From Bradyrhizobium diazoefficiens USDA 110 (GTDB taxonomy: Bacteria; Pseudomonadota; Alphaproteobacteria; Rhizobiales; Xanthobacteraceae): a stretch of DNA of 64,000 bases. Position numbers and translations under genes: made by a program. Below the pieces are notes generated by a model that saw nothing but the letters and a program-made list of their open reading frames with translations, was not told the DNA's origin and did not search any database. The stretch is from positions 5,938,001 to 6,002,000 of the forward strand of contig NC_004463.1 of assembly GCF_000011365.1 (NCBI RefSeq), written 5' to 3'. Position 1 is the stretch's first letter, and every line of letters starts with the position of its first letter. Positions 19,912 through 27,585 of the stretch are shown piece by piece.

Positions 19912-20865
19912 TCAGGCCGATTTGACCGCGTAAGGCAGCGGCTTGCCCGCGAAGAACGCGGTCAAGTTCGCAAGTACACAGTTCTGCATGGCGACGTGCG
20001 AGTCCAGGGTGTGGCCGCCGATATGGGGGGCGAACACGACGTTCGGGAGCGCGGTCAGCGCGTCGGGCGTGTGCGGTTCCTGCTCGAAGACGTCGAGGCC
20101 GGCGCCGGCGATGGTCTTGTCGGTCAGCGCCGCAACCAGGGCCTTCTCGTCGATGACGGAGCCGCGGGAGATGTTGACGACATAGCCGTCCGCCCCGAGG
20201 CGCCCCAGGATATCGGCGTTGACGACGTGCTGTGTCTCGGTCCCTGCCCGGACCGCGATCATCAGCACGCTGCACCAGTCGGCGAGCGCCTCCAGCGTCG
20301 GGAAATATTGATAGGCCAGATCGTATTTGCTGCGGCTGAAATAGCCGACCTCGCTCTCGAAGGCGGCGCAGCGCGCGGCGATCTTGCGGCCGATCTCGCC
20401 CATGCCGTAGACGCCGATACGGCGGCCGGGCATGCCGGCCTGCGGACGCATCATCGGCGAGGGCTTTGACGCGGCCCAATCGCCACTGCGGACATACTGG
20501 TCGGCGACCAGTATCCGCCGCGTCGTCGCCAGCATCAGGGTCATCGCGATATCGGCAACCGAGGCCGCATTGGCCCCCGGGCTGTGGCCGACCGCGATGT
20601 CACGCGCGGCGGCCGCTTTCAGGTCGACGCCATCATAGCCGGTGCCGTAGCAGACGATGGCGCCGAGATTCGGAAACAGGTCCATCGCCTCGGCCCCGAG
20701 CGGGGTGCCGCCCCCAGTCAGCATCGCGCGAATGCCGCCGAGCTCGTCCGCCGAAAACACCTCCCGCACGGGCTTGCCGCCGGTGTCGAGCATCTCGAAC
20801 CGCTCGGCGAAGCGCGCCATCATCGTCTTGGGGAAGCGCGAGTAGATCAGGACCTTGTCAGCCAT
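19912..20865 (-). CDS. D-2-hydroxyacid dehydrogenase (NAD-binding)
   Basis: Oxidoreductase of 317 residues related to hydroxypyruvate/glyoxylate reductases. I start at the ATG at 20865 (MADKVLIYSRFPKTMM); the open frame continues upstream into the rplA terminator. The substrate-domain ICYGTGYDGVDL segment is followed by the NAD motif GVYGMGEIGRKIA. The catalytic Arg sits in NISRGSVIDE, then Glu in the VFEQEP region and His in the FAPHIGGHT segment. The exact substrate is not determinable. It sits between rplA and rplJ, which are adjacent in most bacteria, and a terminator separates it from rplA, so it is probably transcribed on its own. Confidence 0.85.
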   Translation of the reverse strand: MADKVLIYSRFPKTMMARFAERFEMLDTGGKPVREVFSADELGGIRAMLTGGGTPLGAEAMDLFPNLGAIVCYGTGYDGVDLKAAAARDIAVGHSPGANAASVADIAMTLMLATTRRILVADQYVRSGDWAASKPSPMMRPQAGMPGRRIGVYGMGEIGRKIAARCAAFESEVGYFSRSKYDLAYQYFPTLEALADWCSVLMIAVRAGTETQHVVNADILGRLGADGYVVNISRGSVIDEKALVAALTDKTIAGAGLDVFEQEPHTPDALTALPNVVFAPHIGGHTLDSHVAMQNCVLANLTAFFAGKPLPYAVKSA

Positions 20866-20900
20866 TGTTCTTGTTTCCAGTGAACGCCGCCACAAACGAA

Positions 20901-20934
20901 GAGGGGCGGAATCGGTTGCCCAATTCCGCCCCTC
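20901..20934 (-). terminator. Terminator after rplA
   Basis: GAGGGGCGGAAT / ATTCCGCCCCTC forms a perfect 12-base-pair stem around a 10-base loop, 38 bases after the rplA stop. On the minus strand it is followed by a short T-rich stretch (TTCGTTTGT). It likely ends the secE-nusG-rplK-rplA transcript. Confidence 0.75.
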
Positions 20935-20972
20935 GCCTCGTGCAATTTCCAAACCTCTAGCCGAGGCAAACC

Positions 20973-21665
20973 TTAGCCGAGAATGGTGCCCGGCTCGACC
21001 TTCACGCCGGGGCCCATCGTCGAGGACACCGCAACGCGCTGGATGTAGGTCCCCTTGGAACCGGCCGGCTTCGCCTTGGAGACAGCGTCAGCCAGGGCCT
21101 TGATGTTCTCGACCAGCTTCTCCTCGGAGAACGAGGCCTTGCCGACGCCGGCCTGCAGGATGCCGGCCTTCTCGACGCGGAACTCGACCGAGCCGCCCTT
21201 GGCACCCTTCACCGCACCGGTGACGTCCATGGTCACGGTACCGATCTTCGGGTTCGGCATCAGGCCGCGCGGGCCCAGCACCTTACCGAGACGGCCGACC
21301 AGCGGCATCATGTCGGGGGTGGCGATACAGCGGTCGAAATCGATCGAGCCGTTCTGCACCTTCTCGACCAGGTCTTCGGCGCCGACGACGTCGGCACCTG
21401 CCGCCTTGGCCTCATCGGCCTTGGCGCCACGGGCGAACACGCCGACGCGCAGCGTACGGCCGGTGCCGTTCGGCAGGGTTACGACGCCACGGACCATCTG
21501 GTCGGCGTGACGGGGATCGACGCCGAGATTGATCGCGACCTCGATGGTCTCGTCGAACTTCGCCTTCGCGCGTTCCTTGACCATCTTGATGGCTTCCGCG
21601 AGCGGGTAAAGCTTTTCGCGGTCAACACCTTCGCGGGCTTTGTTCAAACGCTTTCCGATTGCCAT
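20973..21665 (-). CDS. rplA: 50S ribosomal protein L1
   Basis: L1 stalk protein and, in many bacteria, translational repressor of the rplK-rplA mRNA. The 230-residue product has normal length, with [20 protein letters not shown] at the N-terminus and the conserved [11 protein letters not shown] motif. It starts six bases after the rplK stop, so the two are cotranscribed. It is the last gene before the terminator at 20901. Confidence 0.98.
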   Translation of the reverse strand: MAIGKRLNKAREGVDREKLYPLAEAIKMVKERAKAKFDETIEVAINLGVDPRHADQMVRGVVTLPNGTGRTLRVGVFARGAKADEAKAAGADVVGAEDLVEKVQNGSIDFDRCIATPDMMPLVGRLGKVLGPRGLMPNPKIGTVTMDVTGAVKGAKGGSVEFRVEKAGILQAGVGKASFSEEKLVENIKALADAVSKAKPAGSKGTYIQRVAVSSTMGPGVKVEPGTILG

Positions 21666-21671
21666 GACCGC

Positions 21672-22100
21672 TTACCCCGCCACTTCCAGACCCATCGAAC
21701 GGGCAGAGCCCTCGACCATCTTCATGGCCGATTCGATGGTGTCGCAATTCAGGTCCTTCATCTTCTTCTCGGCGATCTCGCGCACCTGCGCCTTGGTCAC
21801 CTTGCCGGCCTTGTCGCGGCCCGGCGCCTTCGAGCCGGACTGGATCTTGGCGGCCTGCTTGAGGAAGTAGGACATCGGCGGCGTCTTCATCTCGAAGGTG
21901 AAGGAACGGTCCGCATAGATGGTGATGATCACCGGGATCGGGGTGTTCTTCTCTTCCTTCTGGGTCTGGGCGTTGAACGCCTTGCAGAACTCCATGATGT
22001 TGAGACCGCGCTGACCAAGCGCGGGACCGATCGGGGGCGAAGGATTCGCCGCACCGGCCGGGACCTGAAGCTTCAGGTATCCGGTCACTTTCTTTGCCAT
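21672..22100 (-). CDS. rplK: 50S ribosomal protein L11
   Basis: Protein of the GTPase-associated centre and part of the stringent-response trigger. The 142-residue product has the N-terminal segment [19 protein letters not shown] and the rRNA-binding C-terminal domain (GSVIGDL-type fold, here ending MGLEVAG). It lies 131 bases after nusG and six bases before rplA. Confidence 0.98.
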   Translation of the reverse strand: MAKKVTGYLKLQVPAGAANPSPPIGPALGQRGLNIMEFCKAFNAQTQKEEKNTPIPVIITIYADRSFTFEMKTPPMSYFLKQAAKIQSGSKAPGRDKAGKVTKAQVREIAEKKMKDLNCDTIESAMKMVEGSARSMGLEVAG

Positions 22101-22231
22101 GTATCACTCCTGTTGTGCCGGCATGTCGCCGGCGGTTTCAGGTTCGTGGTCTGGGTCGGATGCGGCTGGCAACCGCCCTCTCCCTCCCACGGCCTCTCTT
22201 TGCGCGAAGCCCTCGGCTTCACGCGACCCGA

Positions 22232-22786
22232 TCAGACCTTCTCGACCTGACCGAATTCCAGCTCGACCGGCGTGGCGCGGCCGAAGATCGACACCGCGAC
22301 CTTCACGCGCGAGCGCGCCTCGTCGATTTCCTCGACCACACCCGAGAACGAGGCGAACGGGCCGTCGGCCACGCGCACGTTCTCGCCGATCTCGAACGAC
22401 ACCGACGCCTTCGGTCGTTCCACGCCTTCCTGCACCTGGTGCAGGATGCGCATGGCCTCGGCTTCCGAGATCGGCATCGGCTTGTTTTCCGCGCCGAGGA
22501 AGCCGGTCACCTTCGGCGTGTTCTTGATCAGATGAAACGCCTCGTCGGTCAGCTTCATCTTCACCAGCACGTAGCCCGGGAAGAACTTGCGCTCGGCGTC
22601 GATCTTGCGGCCGCGACGCACTTCCGTGACCTTCTCGGTCGGAACCAGCACCAGCTCGAACAGCTCCTCGAGCCCGCGCTGCTTGGCCTGCTCGCGGATC
22701 GATTCGGCGACCTTCTTCTCGAAGTTCGAATAGGCGTGGACGATGTACCAGCGCTTGTGGGACAATTGAGCGGTTGCTGTAGCCAT
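22232..22786 (-). CDS. nusG: Transcription termination/antitermination factor NusG
   Basis: RNA polymerase-binding elongation factor of 184 residues. The N-terminal NGN domain (WYIVHAYSNFEKKVAESI, then FFPGYVLVKMKL) is followed by the C-terminal KOW domain with GENVRVADGPFASFSGVVEE. The start codon overlaps the secE stop by one base (TGATG), a sign of coupled translation. Confidence 0.98.
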   Translation of the reverse strand: MATATAQLSHKRWYIVHAYSNFEKKVAESIREQAKQRGLEELFELVLVPTEKVTEVRRGRKIDAERKFFPGYVLVKMKLTDEAFHLIKNTPKVTGFLGAENKPMPISEAEAMRILHQVQEGVERPKASVSFEIGENVRVADGPFASFSGVVEEIDEARSRVKVAVSIFGRATPVELEFGQVEKV

Positions 22787-22977
22787 CAGTGAATGCCCAA
22801 GAGGAAGGTAATGAGGTAACGGATGATCTGGTCGGCGGCGAAGAAGAAGATCGAGGCCACAGCGACCATGACGAACACCATGATGGTGGTGATCGTGGTC
22901 TCGCGACGGGTCGGCCAGGTGACCTTGGCGGTCTCCGAGCGCACTTCCTGCAAGAACTTGAACGGGCTGACTGCCAT
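22786..22977 (-). CDS. secE: Preprotein translocase subunit SecE
   Basis: Essential small subunit of the SecYEG channel, 63 residues. A short cytosolic amphipathic helix with the conserved VTWPTRRET motif precedes a single transmembrane segment (about residues 32-55). This one-helix form is normal for alphaproteobacteria. It opens the secE-nusG-rplK-rplA operon. In many proteobacteria tRNA-Trp lies directly upstream. Here that tRNA is about 23 kb away, beyond the sugar cluster. Confidence 0.96.
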   Translation of the reverse strand: MAVSPFKFLQEVRSETAKVTWPTRRETTITTIMVFVMVAVASIFFFAADQIIRYLITFLLGIH

Positions 22978-23335
22978 CGTTTGATGTCCAACGTCCGTCG
23001 ACAGACGCGAATGAATTTCAGGGATCCGAACAGCCGCCGTTGGCCCAGCCCTCTGTCTCGAAGGATGAGCCGGAAACCGGGCTCGATTGTTCGGGGGATT
23101 TCAAAGCCGCGCCGGAGATCCGCGTCTAACGGGCCGGCTGCAGGTGGCGGGTATCTACTGCGAACCGGGCCAAACGTCAAGGTCACGGCTCACCCGTCCA
23201 GCGTCCCTCGTCCCCGGACGGCCTACGGCAGAGCCCATGCGAATCAACGGTTTACCGGGCCGGGTCGAGCGTCCTCCTGACGCTCGGACCGACCTCACCA
23301 CCCGCCTCACTCTGACGGCGCCCGCAGGAGGCGCG
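22978..23335. other. 358-base spacer between secE and the sugar cluster
   Basis: No gene supported. It contains a candidate promoter for secE (23152-23181). I compared it by eye with the last ~25 bases of the tRNA-Trp gene, looking for a duplicated attachment site, and found no convincing match; the best is an eight-base GGGCTCGA. There is no integrase remnant. Confidence 0.5.
23152..23181 (-). promoter_or_regulatory. Candidate promoter of secE-nusG-rplK-rplA
   Basis: On the minus strand CTTGAC (23181-23176) is followed after 17 bases by GTAGAT, or after 18 bases by TAGATA. This would start transcription about 170 bases upstream of secE. It implies that the operon has its own promoter and does not depend on tRNA-Trp readthrough. 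Confidence 0.45.
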
Positions 23336-24604
23336 TCAATCGGCCCGGTCGACCATGGAAATGCCCGGCAACGGCACCACGAACTTTCCGCCGTCAGCGA
23401 AATAACCGGCATGCTTGGCCCGGATCGGGTCGACGTAGCGCCAGGCGAACACGACGACGAACGCTGGCTTGCGCTCGTAAAGGGCGGCGGGCGGCAGGAT
23501 CGGGATGTCGTAGCCGGGGCCGGCCATCACGTTCCCCTTCTTGGGATCGTCATCCACCAGGAAGTCGATCTTGCTCTCCAGGCCGAACTGCGGAAGCAAC
23601 GTCGTGGTGCCGACGGAGACGCCATAGCCGGCGACAGATTGACCGCGCGCATGCGCGGCATCGGCCATCGCGACCAACTCGTCGCGAATCGCCGCGATCC
23701 GCTTCACATAGGGCGCATAATAGGCCGGCTGATCGACGCCGAGCCGGTCTTCCTCGGCGATGAACCGCGCGACCTCCGCCGACGGCTTCTTCGCGCCGCC
23801 GGCGCGCTGCACCGTCACGCGGATCGAGCCGCCCTTGGTCCAGATGTGCTGGACGTCGATCACTTCCATCCCGAGCCGCGCGAAGAAACGCGTCAGCGGC
23901 TTGATGTTAAAATACGACAGATGCTCGTGATAGACGGTATCGAGCAGGTTCTTCTCGGTGACGTCGACGCCATATTGCGTTTCGAAGACGAACAACCCGT
24001 CCGGCGCAAGCACGTCGCGAACCCCGATCACCAGCGGATCGAGATTGTCGACATTCGCGATCATGTTGTTGGCGATCACGACGCTCGCCGCACCGTGGCT
24101 TTTCAGGATGCGGTGCCCGAGAGCGTCGGTGAAGAAATCGCCGATGGTCTCGATGCCCGCCTCAGTCGCGCGCCGCGCGATGTCGACGGCGGGATCGACG
24201 CCCAGCACCCGCATGCCACGCTCCTTGAAGAAGCCGAGCAGCGATCCGTCGTTGCTGCCGAGTTCGACCACCAGCGAGCCCGGCGCGATTCCGAAGCGGC
24301 TGACGACGTCGCTGGCATAGCCTTCGAAATGCTGCCGCAGGCCGAGCGAGAGCGAGGTCGTGTAGACGTAGTTGCGGTACTGGACCTCCGGATTGCCGAC
24401 ATGGAGAATCTGGAGGTGGCCGCAGTCCCTGCACAGATGCAGCGCCATCGGCACCGCGGCCCTGAAGACGGGATCGTCAACGCTGGCGTCCGGCACCTGG
24501 AAGTTCGGCGTGCCAATGGGCATGCCGGCCATCGGGACGACCAGCTCTTGCTTGTCCGAGTGACAGAGGCGGCAGGTATGACGGACGTAGAACAGGTTTT
24601 TCAT
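23336..24604 (-). CDS. Zinc-binding class I SAM C-methyltransferase (sugar C-methyltransferase family)
   Basis: Product of 422 residues with the three-part layout of NDP-hexose C-methyltransferases such as TylC3/NovU. An N-terminal zinc domain has Cys11, Cys14, Cys58 and Cys61. The SAM-binding domain carries VVELGSNDGSL at 113-121. The C-terminal Rossmann-like domain has GYGVSVGTTTLLPQFGL. A HEHLSYF motif lies between the last two. It probably methylates a carbon of a nucleotide sugar. It is a paralogue of the gene at 38597. It is the last gene of a minus-strand trio with the UPF0104 protein and the SIS isomerase, divergent from the main sugar operon. Confidence 0.8.
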   Translation of the reverse strand: MKNLFYVRHTCRLCHSDKQELVVPMAGMPIGTPNFQVPDASVDDPVFRAAVPMALHLCRDCGHLQILHVGNPEVQYRNYVYTTSLSLGLRQHFEGYASDVVSRFGIAPGSLVVELGSNDGSLLGFFKERGMRVLGVDPAVDIARRATEAGIETIGDFFTDALGHRILKSHGAASVVIANNMIANVDNLDPLVIGVRDVLAPDGLFVFETQYGVDVTEKNLLDTVYHEHLSYFNIKPLTRFFARLGMEVIDVQHIWTKGGSIRVTVQRAGGAKKPSAEVARFIAEEDRLGVDQPAYYAPYVKRIAAIRDELVAMADAAHARGQSVAGYGVSVGTTTLLPQFGLESKIDFLVDDDPKKGNVMAGPGYDIPILPPAALYERKPAFVVVFAWRYVDPIRAKHAGYFADGGKFVVPLPGISMVDRAD

Positions 24605-24689
24605 CGTGGAACCGGAAAACGGAGAGATGCGCGCAGGTGGGGCAATCCCACCCTGTGAAGATCAGATGGACAGAACTGGTTCAAGCGGG

Positions 24690-25712
24690 TCAAGGGTGGC
24701 TCGATACCTCCTCGGCCTTCGCCAGCCCGTAGTTCGGTGATTCTTCCGCAGCCTTCGCCGCCTTGTCCGCGGAATACGAGCCGCGCTCCGGACTTGCCAG
24801 CCAGATCACGCCGCCTGCAAGACCGATGACCACGCTGACGGCACCCAGCAGGAGCGAAACCGACAGCGCCTCCTCGGAAGGAACGCCCGCAAGGCCAAGG
24901 CAGGCGACCATGGCCCCCTCGCGAACGCCCCAGCCGCTGATCGAGATCGGAACGGCCGTCAACAGCACCACCGGCGGAATCAGGATGCCGGCGTCCAGCA
25001 CCGAGAGCTGCGCTCCGACGCCGCGCGCCAGGACGTAGCAGGCCGCTGCCGTCACGAGATGGATGAGGAGCGCCGATCCGAGCAGCAAACCGCGGCACTC
25101 GGATCGCACGAGAAGAAATCTGACGAGCGTTCCGAACCGGACGAAGCTTGCGATCGCGGGAAGCGCGATGAGACGCTTCGGCAGGCGATCGAGCGTCAAC
25201 AGGACCACGGTGCCGGCGACACCCGCCAGCGTCAGCCCGCCGATCGCCAGGATCGCGGCCTCGTTGGACACGCGCGACATCAGGAGCGGCAATCCCGCCG
25301 CCATCAGCACGATCAGCCCGATCAACGCCGTGAAACGGTCTGCGGCAACCCCCTTGACCGCCTCCGGCCACTGCACGCCGCGCTGGCGCAGCAGCCACAT
25401 CCGAACCGCGTCACCGCCGACCGACGACGGCAGCACCTGGTTGAACCAGAGGCTGATCATGAGGATCCGCCAGCCGGCGAACCAGTCCAGCGACACGCCG
25501 AGCGCACGCATGATCAGCTCCCACCGGCCGTTGAGCACGAAGGTCTGAAAGAAGATCAGCGCCAGCGCGAGAGCGAACAGGAAGGGGTCGACGGAGACGA
25601 GATGAGTCCGCAACCGGCCCAGATCGAGGCCGCGCGCGATATAGGCCAGCACCGCGATCGACAGCAACAGCTTCACCGAAAACAAAGCTGTCTGTTTAAA
25701 GCGCGACTGCAT
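24690..25712 (-). CDS. Lysylphosphatidylglycerol synthase-type transmembrane (UPF0104) protein, possible flippase
   Basis: Integral membrane protein of 340 residues with about eight hydrophobic segments. The family motif NQVLPSSVGGDAVRMWLL lies near residues 90-107. Members occur alone or fused to aminoacyl-lipid synthases. In glycan clusters they are suspected of moving polyprenyl-linked sugars or lipids across the membrane, but that is not shown for this one. It starts 12 bases downstream of the SIS isomerase and precedes the C-methyltransferase on the same strand. It is a candidate for the missing transport step of the cluster. Confidence 0.75.
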   Translation of the reverse strand: MQSRFKQTALFSVKLLLSIAVLAYIARGLDLGRLRTHLVSVDPFLFALALALIFFQTFVLNGRWELIMRALGVSLDWFAGWRILMISLWFNQVLPSSVGGDAVRMWLLRQRGVQWPEAVKGVAADRFTALIGLIVLMAAGLPLLMSRVSNEAAILAIGGLTLAGVAGTVVLLTLDRLPKRLIALPAIASFVRFGTLVRFLLVRSECRGLLLGSALLIHLVTAAACYVLARGVGAQLSVLDAGILIPPVVLLTAVPISISGWGVREGAMVACLGLAGVPSEEALSVSLLLGAVSVVIGLAGGVIWLASPERGSYSADKAAKAAEESPNYGLAKAEEVSSHP

Positions 25713-25724
25713 CCGATACCCGCC

Positions 25725-26336
25725 TCAGGACGCCGGGTATTCCGCGCGACCGATGACGAGGTCGATCGCGGCCATCATCCAGAACTGGTGCGTGGTCTCG
25801 ACAATGTTGTAGCTGCGGCTGTCCACCCAGAAATTGACGTCGCCGAGATTACGCAGGGGATTGTCCGCATTCATGCCCGACATCGTGATCACATCGAGCT
25901 TCATCGAACGCGCCTGCGCGACCGCATTGAGAATGTTCTTCGAGCGCCCCGACGAACTGATCGCAACGAGGCAGTCGCCGGCGCGGGCGCTCAGCCGCAC
26001 GGCGTGCGCGATCCAGTCCTCAAAACCGTAGTCGTTGGCGAGGCACGACATCATGCTTGCATCGCTGAAGCACAGCGCAGGCACCGATGCATTCTTTGCG
26101 AGGTCGATCGCCAGATGCGAGGCGATGCCGGCCGAGCCGCCATTACCGATGAAGATGACTCGACCGCCCTGCTCGCGCGTGCGCAACCAGGCCGTGCGGG
26201 TGGCAGAGATGCCGGCAAAAACACCGTCGTCAATCGCCGTCGCGCGATGAAGGCGTCCGACGTAATCGTCGAGGAAAGCCTTGTGATCGGGATCGAGAGA
26301 TTCGGCGGGCATGGCGTGACGGCTCGACTGCAACAT
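25725..26336 (-). CDS. SIS-domain phosphosugar isomerase (GmhA-like)
   Basis: Product of 203 residues with a single SIS domain. It contains the phosphate-binding FIGNGGSAGIASHLAIDLAK segment (about residues 53-72) and ISSSGRSKNILNAV, which match the sedoheptulose-7-phosphate isomerase (GmhA/DiaA) family. It is likely to convert a ketose phosphate to an aldose phosphate. With the transketolase subunits in the same cluster it could act on a transketolase product. ATG at 26336 is preceded by CAGGG; an internal ATG at 26312 (MPAESL) has no visible ribosome-binding site. Divergent from the epimerase at 26473. Confidence 0.82.
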   Translation of the reverse strand: MLQSSRHAMPAESLDPDHKAFLDDYVGRLHRATAIDDGVFAGISATRTAWLRTREQGGRVIFIGNGGSAGIASHLAIDLAKNASVPALCFSDASMMSCLANDYGFEDWIAHAVRLSARAGDCLVAISSSGRSKNILNAVAQARSMKLDVITMSGMNADNPLRNLGDVNFWVDSRSYNIVETTHQFWMMAAIDLVIGRAEYPAS

Positions 26337-26365
26337 GACGCCCTGATACCGGCTATTACTAGCGA

Positions 26366-26388
26366 TTGCAAAGGTATAATACTTGCAA
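26366..26388. promoter_or_regulatory. Palindromic TATAAT-centred site in the divergent promoter region
   Basis: TTGCAA, AGG, TATAAT, AC, TTGCAA form a nearly symmetric site. The inner halves GTAT/ATAC and outer halves TTGCAA are inverted repeats. It lies midway between the start of the SIS gene (26336, minus) and the epimerase (26473, plus). It could be a shared -10 region overlapping an operator. No good -35 box is visible in either direction. Confidence 0.4.
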
Positions 26389-26472
26389 AAGTTGCGATCG
26401 GCTGTTAGTCGGCTTCAGGGTTTCACTCAACATTGGCGACGCCCGCAGGGCATTCGCGCTACGGATGTTCCT

Positions 26473-27501
26473 ATGAAATGCATCGTCACTGGCGGCGCCG
26501 GTTTCATCGGCAGTCACCTCGTTGATCGCCTCCTCGATGACGGCCACGAGGTGATCGCGCTCGACAATTTCGTCATCGGACGTTCCGAAAATCTGTCGTC
26601 GCGCGCCGATTCGAGCCGGCTGAAGATCGTCCGTGCCGACGTCACTGACCGCGAGTCGATCAGCCCGTATTTCTCCGGTATCGATTGGGTGTTTCACCTC
26701 GCGGCACTCGCCGACATCGTTCCCTCGATCGAATCGCCGATCCCGTATCACCGCGCAAATGTCGACGGCACGGTCAACGTTCTCGAGGCTGCGCGGGAGG
26801 CAGGCGTCAGCCGCTTCGTGTATGCGGCGTCGTCGTCCTGCTACGGCATCCCCGACATCTATCCGACGCCGGAGAGCGCCGAGATCCGGCCGATGTACCC
26901 CTACGCGCTCACCAAGAATCTCGGCGAGCAGTGCGTCATGCACTGGTGCCAGGTCTACAAGCTTCCGGCGGTGGCGCTCCGTCTGTTCAACGTGTTCGGG
27001 CCACGCCATCGCACCACGGGGACCTATGGTGCCGTGTTCGGCGTGTTCATGGCGCAGAAGCTCGCCGGCAAGCCTTTCACGGTGGTCGGCGACGGCGAGC
27101 AGACCCGCGATTTCACCTTCGTCAGCGATGTCGCCGACGCCTTCGTCACGGCAGCGCGTTCCGACGTCTCGCACGAGATCTTCAACGTCGGCTCGGACAA
27201 CACCTACAGCGTCAACCGGCTGGTCGAGTTGCTCGGCGGCGACAAGGTCCACATTCCCAAGCGCCCCGGCGAGCCCGACTGCACCTACGCCGACATCACC
27301 AAGATCAAGCGGGTCCTGAAGTGGACGCCGAAGGTGAAATTCGAGGACGGCGTCGCGACGATGCTGAAGTCGATGGACCAGTACAAGGACGCTCCCCTGT
27401 GGACGGTGGACAAGATTGCCGACGCCACCAAGGACTGGTTCAAATATCTCGGTGACGACAGCGATTCGGCGCCCGGTACCCCGCAGAAGGCAAGCTATTG
27501 A
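26473..27501 (+). CDS. NAD-dependent sugar-nucleotide epimerase/dehydratase
   Basis: Extended short-chain dehydrogenase of 342 residues. The NAD motif TGGAGFIGS is at residues 6-14, the catalytic Tyr144/Lys148 in YPYALTK, and the family segment RLFNVFGPRHR near residue 170. It resembles UDP-glucose/UDP-glucuronate 4-epimerases; the true substrate is unknown. I start at the ATG at 26473 directly before the Rossmann strand. The longer open frame upstream covers the divergent promoter. First gene of the plus-strand sugar operon. Confidence 0.87.
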   Translation: MKCIVTGGAGFIGSHLVDRLLDDGHEVIALDNFVIGRSENLSSRADSSRLKIVRADVTDRESISPYFSGIDWVFHLAALADIVPSIESPIPYHRANVDGTVNVLEAAREAGVSRFVYAASSSCYGIPDIYPTPESAEIRPMYPYALTKNLGEQCVMHWCQVYKLPAVALRLFNVFGPRHRTTGTYGAVFGVFMAQKLAGKPFTVVGDGEQTRDFTFVSDVADAFVTAARSDVSHEIFNVGSDNTYSVNRLVELLGGDKVHIPKRPGEPDCTYADITKIKRVLKWTPKVKFEDGVATMLKSMDQYKDAPLWTVDKIADATKDWFKYLGDDSDSAPGTPQKASY

Positions 27502-27585
27502 ACAGGTTCGCCGGGTATCATTACCGCGAATCGATCAATTTCGGACCAGCCGGCTGAGGCCGGCCGGCGCTTTTGGGTAACTCAC

